Source of the DNA: Neurospora crassa OR74A
Lineage: Eukaryota; Ascomycota; Sordariomycetes; Sordariales; Sordariaceae
DNA: 64,000 nt
Direction of reading: 5' to 3'
NCBI RefSeq assembly: GCF_000182925.2
Contig: NC_026506.1
Coordinates: forward strand, 496,001 to 560,000
Position numbers and translations under genes: made by a program. The notes beneath the pieces are model-generated. The model was not told the DNA's origin and did not search any database. It saw nothing but the letters and a program-made list of their open reading frames with translations. Below, in pieces: positions 39,145 through 51,700 of the stretch (position 1 is its first letter; every line of letters begins with the position of its first letter).

Positions 39145-42100
39145 TCACCACTCCAACCCAGGCCCACCACAGCCCCCTCCCCCAACCGCCTCAACCAACT
39201 TCTTACCAACCTCCTTCCCAGCCTCGCTAGCACCCGGCTTCCTCCCCCTCCTCCCCTTCTTCCCCTCTACCCCTTTACTCTTATTCAACTCGTCCAACTC
39301 TCTAAGTTGGCCTTCACCCGCCTCTCCCTTCTTGACCATCCACTTCTTCGTCCCCAATTCCCTGTCCAACTCGTCAACAGGCGGCAGCTTGATATACACC
39401 ATACCGTCGTCTCTTTCTTCCACATCAAATGTGGCAATGGAGAGCTCGTTGTCGTTCTTGCATGACCCCGACGTGAGCGAGAAGTTTCGCTTGTGGAAGG
39501 GGCAGGAGATCCAAGGGCTGGCAGGGCCGGAAGGGTTGGTGGTGCAAGAGGAGGAGGCTGTGGTTGCCGGTGTGGCAGAAGAGGTGGGAGACTGAGGTGG
39601 AGATGTCACAGGGGATGAAGACCGAGGAGGAGTACTAGGTGGTGATGGCGGCAGGGCGCTAGAAGAACAAGAAGATGGCGACGGATCGGTGCCAACAAAA
39701 CCGTCAGACAAAGCAAAGGTGCGCTTGTGAGGACACATCTGCTGAGAAGCGTAGTACTTCCCTTTGATGCGCCAGACGGCCAGTTGCGTGTCGCCGCGCT
39801 TGATGCTGGCGGATATCCCGTTGGGAAGGTCGTCTGCTCCCTGGAAGTAGGATGCTTCGAGAACGGGTTGCCAGGTGGTTGATGACCACTTGTCTCGCAA
39901 GCCCTTGAAGTCCGCCTTGGCTGAACCGCCTTCGTCCTCGCGGGGCCACATCACGGGTCTTTCTTGCCCGCGGTCGATTTCGACTTCCATGGGTGGTTGG
40001 CCCTCGTCGGTGTTGGCGAACTGCTTGAACCGCTCCTGCATCGCGGGGTTGTTGAGAGCTTCGGCCCACTCGTCAAAGTAACTGTCTACCAGCTCTTGCA
40101 TCTGGGCTTCTAGTGAGGCGCAGATACCGAGGCGGTCTTCGAGGATGACTTCCTTCAGGTAGTCGATGCCACCGGGAAGGGCTTCGAGCCAGCGCGCAGT
40201 GCGTTGGAGCTTGTCGGCGGTGCGGATGTAGAACATGAGGAACCGGTCAATGATGGGGATGACGTTGGTCGGGGGGACGTCTTTGGCGAGAAGAACGGAG
40301 TGCTTGGGCGTGGTGCCGCCGTTGCCGCAGATAAGGATGTTGAAACCCTTTTCGGTGGCTATGAGGCCGAAACTGTTTGTTGTCTGTTAGTACTTCATCG
40401 ATCGACTAGAAGAAACATCACAAGGGGGACACTCACTCCTTGTTCCCCGCCTCCGCGCACTCTCTCGTACACCCAGACACTCCTCCCTTAATCTTGTGCG
40501 GCCCCCTCAACCCCTTATACCTCTCCTCCAACCTGACCGCCATCCCCACGCTATCACCCACTCCATACCTACACCACGTTGTCCCGACACAGCTCTTGAC
40601 CGTCCGCAAGCTCTTCGCGTACGCATGCCCGCTCTCCATGCCTGCATCCACCAATTTCTTCCAGATCTTCAACAAATCCTGCTTTTTCGCGCCAAACATA
40701 TCGATCCTCTGCCCGCCAGTGATTTTGGTGTAGAGGTTATACTCCTTGGCCACCTCTCCAATGACAATCAACTTCTCCGGCGTAATCTCTCCCGCCGCAA
40801 CGCGAGGAACGACCGAAAAGGTTCCGTTGCGCTGGATGTTCCCCATGAACCGATCATTCGTATCCTGCAGGCCATGATGAGCAGGACTCATCACATGATC
40901 ATTCCACAGCGACGCAAAAATGGAAGCAATGGCTGGCTTGCACGCTTCGCACCCCAAGCTATCCGCATCCGCGCCGGCTTCGCGCATCACGTCCGGCAGG
41001 GTACGCAGTCGCTTGACGGAGATGATGTTGTACAAGTCCGCGCGCGAGTACTCCGGGAAGTGCGGGCAGAGGTTATTCTTGACTTCAGTCCCCAGCGACG
41101 CCATGGTGCGGTTGAAGATGGACGTCACCAGCGGCATGCACCCGCCGCACCCCGTGCCGGCTTTGGTGCATGACTTGAGGTCGCCTAGGGAGGTGCATTC
41201 CCCGGACTTGAGAGGGGCGACGAGGTCGGCTTTGGTGACGTTGTGGCAGGAGCAGATTTGCGTGTCGTCGGGGAGGTCGTCGTCTCCGTTGTCGTCACCG
41301 GACTTTTTGGCGCCGAGGATGAGTTGCGATGGAGGGACGTCCAGCTCCTTGTGGGTCTTGACGAGCGGAACGAGACGGACGTAGTCGGTTGTGTCGCCAA
41401 TCATCATTCCTCCTAGCAAGTACTTCCCATCCGAAGTGAAGATGTACTTTTTGTAGACGGAGAGGAAGGGGTCTTTGTAGGTGAGTGCCTTTACCTCCGC
41501 CTTCCCGCCGCTCTTCTTGAGCTCCCTCCTCAGTTTGGGCGGTAACTCCTTCGGTCCATCGCGGTCGGCAAAGAAGTCGCCGAAACTAGCCACTTCCACA
41601 CCCAGCAACTTGAGCTTGGTGCTGAGGTCCGGCCGCTTGAACACGCGCGGCGTATGTAAATGCGCTTGCGTAAAGTTAAACGCCAACACGTCCGCCATCT
41701 CCACGCCGGGCCCAATCAGCCCGAACGTCTGGCCTTTCCAGCTGGCACACTCGCCAATGGCATAAACGTCCGGCGCGCTGGTCTGGAGGGAATCATCCAC
41801 CACTATGCCTCCTCCCCCGCGCTCTGCGCACGTAATCCCCGCTTCGCGCGCCAGCTCGTCCCTGGCTTTGATCCCGATCGCGAAACAAATGGTCGAACAA
41901 GCCAGGTATTCCCCGTCTTCGAAGCGTATCCCCTTTACTCTTTTCTTCTCTTTCTCTCCCTCGTCTTTCGATTCATCACACTCAACTTCCTTGACCCTCT
42001 TTCTCGTGAGAACTTCAACCCCCAACCCCCTTACCCCCTCCAACACCAAAGCCCCGGCTTCCCCGTCTACTTGCCGAGACAAAACCCACCCGTTTCTTTC

Positions 42101-42952
42101 GATCACCACCACACGTCCGAATACTTGCAGGTCCATTAGGGCTTTGGCTGCTTCTAGTCCTAGTAGTCCCCCGCCGACTACCACGCCTGTTGATCCCTTT
42201 ATTTGAGTGTCGGATGACCATGTGATGAGGGACTGCAAGTCGGCGATATTCCTGTAGACGAAAACGCCGGACGCATCGTGGCCTGGTGTAGAGGTGGGCA
42301 GGAGGGCGCTAGAGCCGGTGGCGAGGATGAGGTGGTCGTAGGGGAGGGTGGTGAGAGAAGGAGTGGAGGGGGGTGGGGAGATGGTGAGGGATTTGGTGGC
42401 GGGGGAGAGGGAGAGGGCAGCGGTGGAGAGGTGGTGCGTTAGGGAGGAGGTTTGGAGGTGTTGTTTGTACTGTTGATGGTCAGCTTCTGTTTCGGGTGGT
42501 TGAAAAGGAAATGGGAAATGGGAAAGGGACAGAAGATAAGAAGGAAACGGACGGGGAAGGACTGGAAGAACGTACCCATTCCAGAGGATTAAGATACAAC
42601 TGCTCAACTTCGCGATGACTAAAGAACGACGTCAAGCCGACGCGGTTGTAGGCTACATGTGGTTCTTCGCCGATGACGACGATTTCGTATTGGCGCTGGG
42701 TGTCGAGTTTGATGAGTTTTTCGCTGTGTATTATCATTCGTATCAGCTTGTGTCATTTTCTTTGACTTCCACCATAAATAATCCTAACCCAAAAGCAATA
42801 GTTATTAGCTCAAGTTGAGGGAGAACTCACATAAAAGCAATACCAACCATGCCCAACCCCACGACAACAATCCTCTTTCGGGGAGTTGTAGTTGATTCTG
42901 GACTTGGGCTTGGGCTTGTACTTGAAGCCATATCCAATGATGTGTTTGCCAT
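39145..42952 (-). CDS. nit-6: Assimilatory nitrite reductase [NAD(P)H]
   Basis: Reduces nitrite to ammonium with NAD(P)H in the cytosol, the last step of nitrate assimilation. Exons on the minus strand are 42952-42831, 42723-42576, 42469-40437 and 40372-39145, giving 1176 residues. Splice choices are fixed by conserved joins: GIAFI/EKLIKL, NPLEW/YKQHL and [14 protein letters not shown]. Domains in order: FAD-binding GLGMVG (32-37); NAD(P)H-binding [10 protein letters not shown] (185-194); BFD-type [2Fe-2S] cysteines CSCHNV to CGGC (about 496-534); siroheme/[4Fe-4S] cysteines at 717, 723, 757 and 761 ([15 protein letters not shown]); and a C-terminal Rieske-like domain with CPHKR (981-985) and CPFHKR (1058-1063). 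A Ser/Pro/Thr-rich insert of about 55 residues (999-1053) separates the two Rieske motifs. Binding sites for NIT4 and NIT2 lie upstream. The symbol follows Neurospora usage. Confidence 0.97.
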
Positions 42953-43661
42953 TGCTGGCTGACGACAGAAAGACTAGAGTTGGTTGATGGAAAGGGTATC
43001 GTATAGTACAAGATAAGGAAGAACAACTTCAAAGGATCAACTCCGAATGTTCAATCCACATTGAGTTCGTGAACAAATGAACCAAATGTCAAACTAAAAG
43101 GTATGAAATGAACTCAATAGATAATCTTGAAGAAAGGGGAGGAGACGACAGGAACAGACTACACTCCTTCGTTCATATTTGGCTATCATTCAGTTTTATG
43201 AGACAGACAACCTTTCAAAACCCATACCTGCCATACCATGCACCCCAATTGATATCCAGCAGTCCGATACATGACAAACAATGGAAACAGCCTAAATCTC
43301 ATCGATAGACCAACTTCTTTCGATAGAACCGCAAAAAAAAAAAAAAAAAAACGAACATCTCCGACAATGTTCAAACGCTTTCTAACGCCAGGCGATAAAA
43401 ACATACGATTAGGAAACCGGGCCATGGTAAATCGCGACGCCACTAAGAATCATGCTACTAATACATACATACCTAGAGGCACTTATGTAAGTCACCGGAG
43501 AAGGACATCTCCACGGCGGCGCATCACCCCTCCCCTCCGATCCCGCTCATATTTGAAGGTACTGTACCACCCGACTAGAATAGGTTTCTGGAATTCCAAG
43601 GTTCGTTGCATATGTAGTGTAGACTAGGAGGTAGGGTACTCGAGGGAGAGAGGCGATCTTT

Positions 43662-43838
43662 GATAAGCAGATTGTTATTCACTAGAGGTACCTAATACTT
43701 GGTAAAGTAACCTACTGATAGCAGCTACCCTTATCTAACCAATCAGAGGCGATCAATTCCTTACCCAAGTGATCAATTGAGGCTCCGCGGAGATACCTAC
43801 CATAGCATATGTACCTAAGTCAGGTACCAAGAAAGATA
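43662..43838. promoter_or_regulatory. Cluster of GATA cores, putative NIT2 sites
   Basis: GATA/TATC cores are seen at 43662-43665, 43717-43720, 43732-43735, 43792-43795 and 43835-43838, bracketing the TCCGCGGA palindrome. NIT2 is the GATA factor that relieves nitrogen repression, and it acts together with NIT4 on nitrate genes. Single GATA words are common, so the clustering is the argument. Confidence 0.6.
43784..43791. promoter_or_regulatory. Putative NIT4 binding site (TCCGCGGA)
   Basis: A perfect 8-bp palindrome matching the known binding consensus of NIT4, the zinc-cluster activator of nitrate assimilation in Neurospora. It lies 832 bp upstream of the nit-6 start. A 7-of-8 match (ACCGCGGA) occurs at 43907-43914. 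Confidence 0.7.
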
Positions 43839-44182
43839 AGCACTCGTCGCCTGCATCAGGGGGAGGGGAAAGAAACGTGGGGTGATTGTTAAAGTAAGAC
43901 CTGCGGACCGCGGAAGTGTTACTTTTTGCAAAAGTCTGTTCATCTTTCTCCGGGGATTGATGTCGCTAGCATGTCGTCGGGATCTCGGTTTCTTTTTTCC
44001 CCCAGTACTGGGTTTGGTCTGGACTTTCCGAACGTTTTCCATGGCTCGGTCGTATGCACCTGGTTTCTATAACAAAACCATGCGTTCATCCTATCATCAT
44101 CCCATCATCATCATTTCTCATTCACATGCCATTCATGACCACCCATCTTACCCCAAAAGCCACCGTCTCAAATTGGCTTGTC

Positions 44183-46596
44183 CTAAGTCAACTTAAACTC
44201 CTTACTAACCCCTTGAAACTCCGTAATCTTCCCAGTAATAGCAGCCTTCGCATCCCCGTAATACCTAATCCTATATGTCCCCGTCGGATCATCTCGCTCC
44301 CCATTACTTTCCGTCCTGGTCTCCCATCTGATCGTCACTTCACTATGTCCCAACAATCCATTCGTTCTCTTCCATTCGTACGTCATATTCCAATCCTCAT
44401 CACTCCGTACCTGTGTCCACGTCTTTCCATCTGCTCCCAGCTTCTCGACCGCGGCGTAGGTGCCTTCCAGTCGCAGGTTATTGCGCGGGTTGGCGCCTTG
44501 GAAGACGGCTGTGACTACGCTGCCGCGTGTGTACGAAGATGATGGTTGCGTGATGCACGTCCCGAATGGTTTGGAGGAGGGAGCGCCATCGTAGACGACT
44601 CCTGTGATGAAAGATAGGGAGTCATCTCTGTTGTCAGGCGGGCTAGGGCCTGGGGGTGGCGAGCTGGTAGAGCTGGGGGAGAGGTAAGGGAGAGCAGAAA
44701 GAGTGAGGTTGATGTACGCCGGCAGTTCGTATTGCCCAAAGAGCGTGCTAGCGCCTTCGTAGCGCTGGACAGCGTACTCCTCGGGGGTGGCGACGTAGTG
44801 GGCGTAGGTGTTGGCGGGACCACCTAGGACAACAACGGGCTCGGTGCTACCGGTGAGCTTTTGTTGCTTGGCGGCGGCTTTGACGGCGTCACGCCAGCGA
44901 CGGCCGGACATGGTGGTGGCTTCGGAAGGGGAGATGATCATGAAGAATTGGCCGACACGGAAGGATTGGATGTCGACAATGTTGGGGGTCCAGACATAAG
45001 GGTTGTCCATCTCGCCGACGTCGAGGAGAATGGGCTTGGGCTTTTGGCAGGCTGCCTGCTCAGCGGATGGAACTCGTAAAAGACCGCCCACGACGGACCA
45101 GAACGGGTTGTTAGGAGCACCAGAGTCGCCCTGGGTGAAGTCAAAGGCGCCAGGACCATCCGAGGTGCCAGCAGCGAAGGAGTGACCAAGAGCAGCAGGG
45201 CAGGTCTGGACCTCGGTGCCATTGTCGAGGTTGAACTTGTAGTACCGCATGTCATGGAAGTAGTGGAATGACCTCACGGTAGAGCCAACAACCGGCGTCG
45301 AGCTTGAATCAAGAGAAGTCTAACATCCGTAAGCAGCTGCTCTTCACACCAACGCAAAAGACCACTTACCCAAACATTCTTAGCACCAGCATACTGCTTC
45401 CTCCCAATCTCATAGCAACTGCTTACGCCCTTATCCAGCTTCTGGAAAAGCGGCCCCCTTCCATGACAAGCCTGCACCTTGCCATCGGCACAAGTGCTGC
45501 TTTCAAAATCGCATGCAGCACCGGTACCATCATCGCAGTAGGCACCCAGCGTATTCGGCGTGGTATCGCCCACATTCGCGTTGGAAAAGCCAGCAACGAA
45601 ACCATCAGCAGCACGACTGTCGCCCTTGACGGATTGCTCAAATAGGTATGCGGCAACGCCCTTGTTGTCGGCGTTCACGAGCGTGTTGTTCTGAAAAACG
45701 GACGTGCCGTGAACGGGGTACCAGGTAAGAACACCGACGCTCTTCAGGTCGGAAGCTCTCCGGAACCGGAGGAGGGTCAAGGTCTTGTCGGTGTTGAAGG
45801 GGTACTTGGCTCGCTCGGACTCGGGGTTGGCGAGGTATGCGGAGGGACTGCGGTTATTGTTTCCGTCATTGATGTCGGTAGTGCCGATGTCAAGGTAGCC
45901 CTATTCAAGTTAGTCCTGTTCCAGCAAGTATGATGTGGTTGTTCATACCTCCTGAAGAGACTCATGCGCCCTTTTGATCGACAGCACAGCACCATCCACG
46001 ATCGCCTGATAGCTCTGCTTGCTGAACCCCAGCGACGTGATCTGCGGCAACAAGTAGTTAAACCACGCACCCGGTCCGGAATGCGAGTGCGTCCCCGTAA
46101 GGGCAATGTTGGACTGGCCATAGACTGAGTACTCGTCTCCCATCCCTTTCAGCGCATCCAGAACACCATTGCGGACAGCCGTGTCTCCACTCTGAGTGTC
46201 AAGCACAATATACACTACGCGATTCTTGGGGTTCTTGGTCTCGCCAATGATGAAGGTGCGCGAGTATAACCGTTGGCGCAAACCGCTTCCGACCTGGCTG
46301 GTGTCCGCATACCCGCCCAAGCCGACCTCGACAACCGGGCCGGTGACGTCGGCCTTCCCGACACCGATCAGATACTTGTCACCGAGAGGAGTGTCCCGCG
46401 GTATGGATTGGGGGTTTGCGCGCTGGGCATGTTCGATGCGCTGAGCAAGCTTCCGAGCGTGCAACTCGGAGGAGGGGCCGAACTGGGCGATGGCGAGAGC
46501 AGTCAGGATGAAGAAGGAAACCACGGAGACGGCGATGGTGATGAGACGTCTGGGAGGCGCCATGCCGCCGCCGCGGTCTTGTCGATAGTACGGCAT
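44183..46596 (-). CDS. Neutral ceramidase
   Basis: Hydrolyses ceramide to sphingosine and fatty acid, at or outside membranes of the secretory route. Exons on the minus strand are 46596-45949, 45900-45370 and 45319-44183 (introns of 48 and 50 bp, the first with a GACTAAC branch), giving 771 residues, a usual length for the family. A basic N-terminus is followed by a hydrophobic segment (about 18-38) that should act as signal peptide or anchor. Visible zinc-site and core motifs are GTHSHSGPGAW (168-178; His170, His172), NRSPSAY (232-238) and WYPVHGTS (276-283; His280). The active-site loop reads NVGDTTPN (325-332): threonine stands where characterised bacterial and human enzymes have the nucleophilic serine. 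A Ser/Pro linker precedes the C-terminal Ig-like domain. Confidence 0.93.
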
Positions 46597-48739
46597 CTTG
46601 CGATGCTGGCTGCCTGTATCTGGGATGTGTTAGTGGAGGTCTGGATCTGAGAAGGATGTCTCAGAAGAGCATGTTTCTACATACCCTTGAAGAAGAAAAG
46701 AACTTGGGACAACGTCGCCCAGGAGAACCAAACATCCCCTTTGCTAGGGAGAGGCTTCGTGTCTATACCCATCTCATCCTCCCTGGACAGACACACGACC
46801 ATCTACGCTCCCCGCACGGATCTGTACGGTGGAAGATCGAAGCGTGGGTTGGAGTCCCACTTGACTTCACAGCAACGATACTGCCAAGATCAAGGGCAAG
46901 GCGGTAACCCAACCCAATCGGAGGATCTCCCACGCTTGTTGTTCATGATGGTGGGTCGGGTGTTTTCCATTTCCACTTGCGAATAGGCGTTCTGTAACCT
47001 CTTGCCATGCTTTTTCTGTGTTCGCAGTGTCCATCTGAGGGTCCTTGCAGTCCTTGCCCAACATTAGAGACTCCAGCAGGGTACCATCCTCGATCTAGAT
47101 CAGGCATTCTGCCAAGTTTTCCCTTGTCCACCGTAACGTACATACAGGGCTTTTGGCGAGCTGCAACGTGATGCCGTTTACTTCAACATTCAAAGTGGTA
47201 GAACGCCATCCATGCTCCGAGGCAGATGTCATTCCGATATGTGGTTCATGCTCAGAAGCCAATCACCGCTGTGTATCTTGACCGGCCAACATGGTTGGTA
47301 GAACTCGCCTTCTGGTGGAAGATTTGACGAGATTAGATTCTGTGCTGTCACGTCGAAAGCAACTCAGGCATCACGAGGGCTGTTCGGAGCATATCGAGTA
47401 CAACATTCGCAGGTTGTATATTTCGGATCACGATCTGTATCGAGGAAGAGGGGTGGGTGGCACTGCGTCTGGCCGTTGAGATATTCCGTCCGCAGCTTCG
47501 GTTGCGATAAGGCACGCGAGGAGGAGGGCGAGGAGGAGGACGATGAGCCGAGGTGAAAGCAACGAGTTGATCAACCGAGACTTCGAATGAGGGGTATCAT
47601 CACCGCCGCCAAAGAGGGGGGCGTTGGACCAACCTCCGTGTAGGTTGAAAGAGGAAGGTTACAGAGAACCAAAAAAAAAAAAAACATCACGGCCCAGGCA
47701 CAAACGAACGAATGGAAGCTGATAGCGGACCCAGTCCCGATCTGGGCAGTCTAGCGGGTGGGGATGCCCTGTATGACGTACTCTACAGTAGTGGAACAGG
47801 GTGTCACCAGGGGGCACTTACCTTGTGCTATTGGCGCGCTATTAGTGGATCACCACCTAAACATCAACTGCCGTCCATGTGCTGCACCTCAACGGTCAAC
47901 CTTATCTGGATCTTGTGTGCAACACAAATCAAAACAACCTCGGGATGGTTGTCGATGAGCGGAGAATATTCCTCGTGTTGATGGTTCCAATCTTCAGTGA
48001 ATTTTGTCAACATGGTATAGATCTACCCTCGCATTCGCTTTCCCCTGAACATCACCTGGCGAGAACTTCCTTGGGAAGCCCGACCAGGCTTTTTAGCACG
48101 GCATGTTTCCTTTTGTCAATGTTGGTCTCAAAAGAAGAAAAGTTCTTGTATCTCACAAAGACACTTCCATGTTAAATGGCAACGCATAATTTTTGATTCT
48201 ATCAGTGAGTATTCTATATGATTACTGCTTCACTTCATTCGAGGTGATCATCACCTGCTCGATATTCTCCCCGAGAACGAAGGCATCCAACAGATTACAA
48301 CTCATGTCCAGATACGGAAGAGCTATAAACTGGAACCTTTCTCTCTATATCATTGGCTTTACCAGTGTAGCATAGCCTTATAGGCGGCAAGCATCGAAGC
48401 CTAACCTCCCAATGATATCCTCGCAAAACTTGTAGGAAAAAAGAAAATGTGAGAAAAAACTCGCCAGAATGGTTGTTGGTGTCGTCGTCGTCATGACTCC
48501 AGTGGCAGACTCAGATGTGAATTTTCCTCCAACCTGCAAACGTATAACTCCCCCAGACATACCCATCATCAGAGCAAGTGCAAGATGGCACCAAGAACAA
48601 AGTGAAAAAGAAAAGAAAAAAATGGAAAGAGTTCCTGAACGTCGCCCTTGGACAAAAAAACTCCAGCCCAACCCGGACTGCAATCAGCGATGTTCCTCCA
48701 AAGACCTCACCCATAGTTCCTCCGGAATTTCTCATCCGA
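46597..48739. other. Intergenic region upstream of ceramidase
   Basis: Holds the ceramidase promoter and, at the far end, the 3' region of the GTPase gene ending at 48740. Short frames only; none has a recognisable domain. A short poly-A tract lies near 47670. Confidence 0.55.
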
Positions 48740-51700
48740 TCACTCAGAATCCTCCATCGCAAAATCGTCATCATCCTCCGCTTTCTCTCTGCTCTCCGCT
48801 GCGTTTCCCTCCTCATCCAGCTCCTCCGGTTCAGGCTCGACATACTTTCTGGGCAGCAAGAGACTATGGGGGCGTGTCGAAGAGGCCTCGTACCTCGGAA
48901 CCCTCCACTCGGCCACCCATTGCATCGCGGTCTGTCCGACTTTCTCCCGAAACATGGTGGTGTGGTCTGACAGCTTTTGCTGTTTCTCGTTGACCGTCTC
49001 AATGTTGGTAAGCAAGAGGCCGATTTGGTCCCGGACCTTTGTCACGGCGAACTGGGCGATTGCCGAGAATTCCAGGGGAACCTTGGCCAGATGGATTTCA
49101 TATCGTCTTTTCATCTTTTTGAACCCCTCGCTGAACATTCTCGTGTTCTGGGCCTTGACGTTGTCTTGCAAATACTTGCGGCGAGCTTGGTAATGTCCCT
49201 TGCCTGTAATAGTAATTTTCGTTAGTCGACTTTTTTTTGAATTGGAAACATTTCGAGGTCTCAATTTTGGCCTACCTCTGATTTCTAGACATTTGTCGAA
49301 CATAGGCTTGAGCTTTTCTTCCATTGCGGTTCGGAACTCAGGGTGAATCTCAGCAGAGCATTTCGAAAGCTTTGTGAGTGTTTCGTGAACCTTGTCACAT
49401 ATCTCGTCTTTGACGCCGCGCACGATTGGTATGCATTCCAAGACGTGAGGAATAAGTTGGGGTGCAGTTTCTTGGATTTGACATACGAGCTCCTCCACGT
49501 ACTGATCCCAGATTACATCAACTCGAGGCATGATACGCTTCTCAGCCGCTGGAATCTTGACCTGGAACACGCTGTGCCAAGTCTTCAGGACTACTTTTTC
49601 AAGGATGGGTACGACTCTGTGGAAGACACTTGTTAGCATGGACCATTTCATAACACGGCAATTTCGTACACATACAAAGCCTCGGGAAAGTTGTATTCTT
49701 GGCTGTCCCCGATCTTACTCCTAAACTTGTAAGGACCTCCGCCTCGTTTGAGAATCGCGTTGAAGGTAGTCCAGGCCATAAAGACCGAGGAAGTCATGTC
49801 GTTCGGGTATCTGGCTGCCCATCTAGTGGCAACTCTTCCCGCTTCTCTCTTACATATCTCTTGGGTTTGATGGATTTGAGTGAACGGGTCGAATGACTTG
49901 ATCTTTTCTGACCACAAGTGAAGTTCTGCTTCTAGTTTCTGTCATTTTCAAGCGTCAGTCTCATAAGACATAGGAGCTTGGGGTGAATGTATAAGAGCCT
50001 ACCTGGGAACACCTATCATGACTGCGGGAGAACACGGTCTCTATCATTTCGCGAGAAAAGCTGACGTCCATACCCTCTGGGTTGACATTTGACCATCTTT
50101 GGATGCCATGCGCGAGGCGGCGAAGTGCGTTGAGGAGACTGTCCAGATGAACTTCCCTCTTCTCCATCACGGAGTCGCATAGCCATTGACTAAGCTGAGG
50201 TATGCCGGTGTACGATTCGGTGGGAAACCCGGTCACCTTTCTTCCCTTGAGGAGGTCTCGGTATGCGGTAGCCGAGACAGAAAAGATGTCGGTAAGGCGT
50301 TCGCTTGAACTAAGCTGCTGGCTAGTTCCCTCCATCTCCTTCCACTGTCTTTCAAGGTTTTCCGTGAGCCGTTTCTCAATTTGACTGTGCCTCATGGACA
50401 TGCATGTCCATTTAGCCCGGCCCTTGCATGCGCGCAAAGACAAAGCCGCATTGTACCGCTCTTGTTGGTGACCACTCAAAGTAGTTTCTTCGGTACGAAC
50501 CAGTCTCGTCGTGTTGTTCACCCTGTTTCTTGCCGTCTTCATTTTCTCCTGGTACCTCTTGTCTGTGTCTGGTGTTAGCACCAAAATCGTGTGAGAAAGG
50601 AATGGACTGATACCATACCCTGCTGTATCTTTCTCGCACCTACCCCAGTGGGCTTCAATGCATCTCGATCAATGATTGCTTTCTGCTTCCTGTTCCTGTA
50701 TTCAACGAGCTTCTTCCGGGTGTCTTTGATGCGCTGATCAAGATGCCCAATTCTTTTTGACAGTGACTTGATACTCTCCAGGTCCTCCTTCAGGCTTGCC
50801 TTGTTTTTCGCTTCTGCAGAGTTTCCGCTGAATGTATCACAGTCGATATTGTCCATCTGCGAAGCCACAATGCAAGATCTGTTCTTCTGAAGCTTGCCGT
50901 CGAGCTTCATTCTAAGGGCCTGATACTTGCTCATCAGTTGAAAACCTGTTTTCTCGTTAATTGCCCGAACTGATGGTGTCACGATAATAGTTGTGTCAAT
51001 CTGCTGGTTGTAACGTTCAGCAACCTGGGCACGACTCTCGACGGCATCAGACAGTCCTGGAAGATCGACCAATGCAATTCCGTGTCTGAGGATATCAGCT
51101 TTGACGAAAATTCTGGCTTCCTTAACCAAAGGCCATGTTTGGTAGCCCTCAGTCGTTGCTGATGAATCAAGGTATGGCTTGATCTCCTCGGAAAACTTTT
51201 CCTTGTCGGCCGCATGAAAGTGCTTGCTGGTACCGAGAACGGACAGGACATCCTCATTGGATGCGAGAAGGTCTTCTGCTGAAAGTTCTTCCACTTCTTC
51301 TCTTTCCTTGCCCCAAACAGCCAGAATCTTCTGCAGTCCCTCTTCAATGGTCTTCTCGTTTTCCGCTTCTTGCTGGAACAACTCTTCTTCATCATCTGCG
51401 GAAGTTTCCTTTATCCTGTGACACTCAGCAAGCGCTTCGTATATCATTTCGAGCTCTCGTCTGACATCCTCTTGCTCGCGGAAGGCCACTACGGCAGTGA
51501 ACTCGTGCTCAGGGTCATCGTTGTGGTTCCAGGAGACTCGACAAGCTGAAGATGTCGAAGCTTCCGAGTTGCTGGAAGGTAAGAGCTCCGGAATGCCTAG
51601 AAGCATGTTCAGAACTGTGCTCTTGCCAGCACCTGTAACGCCTGCAACGCCCACCAACACTTCAAATTTCATGTGCGCTTCTTCGAGTTGACCTGTTGCT

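Larger units (their letters stand above)
42953..44182 (-). promoter_or_regulatory. nit-6 promoter region
   Basis: This 1.2-kb stretch lies between the ceramidase stop and the nit-6 start, so it holds the ceramidase 3' end and the nit-6 promoter. It contains a perfect TCCGCGGA, a near match, a CCAAT box at 43739-43743, five GATA cores between 43662 and 43838, and a poly-A tract at about 43331-43350. No gene was seen within it. Confidence 0.7.

Noticed and set aside
40496-41173. 225-residue plus-strand frame
   Set aside because: Antisense shadow of the nit-6 coding sequence.
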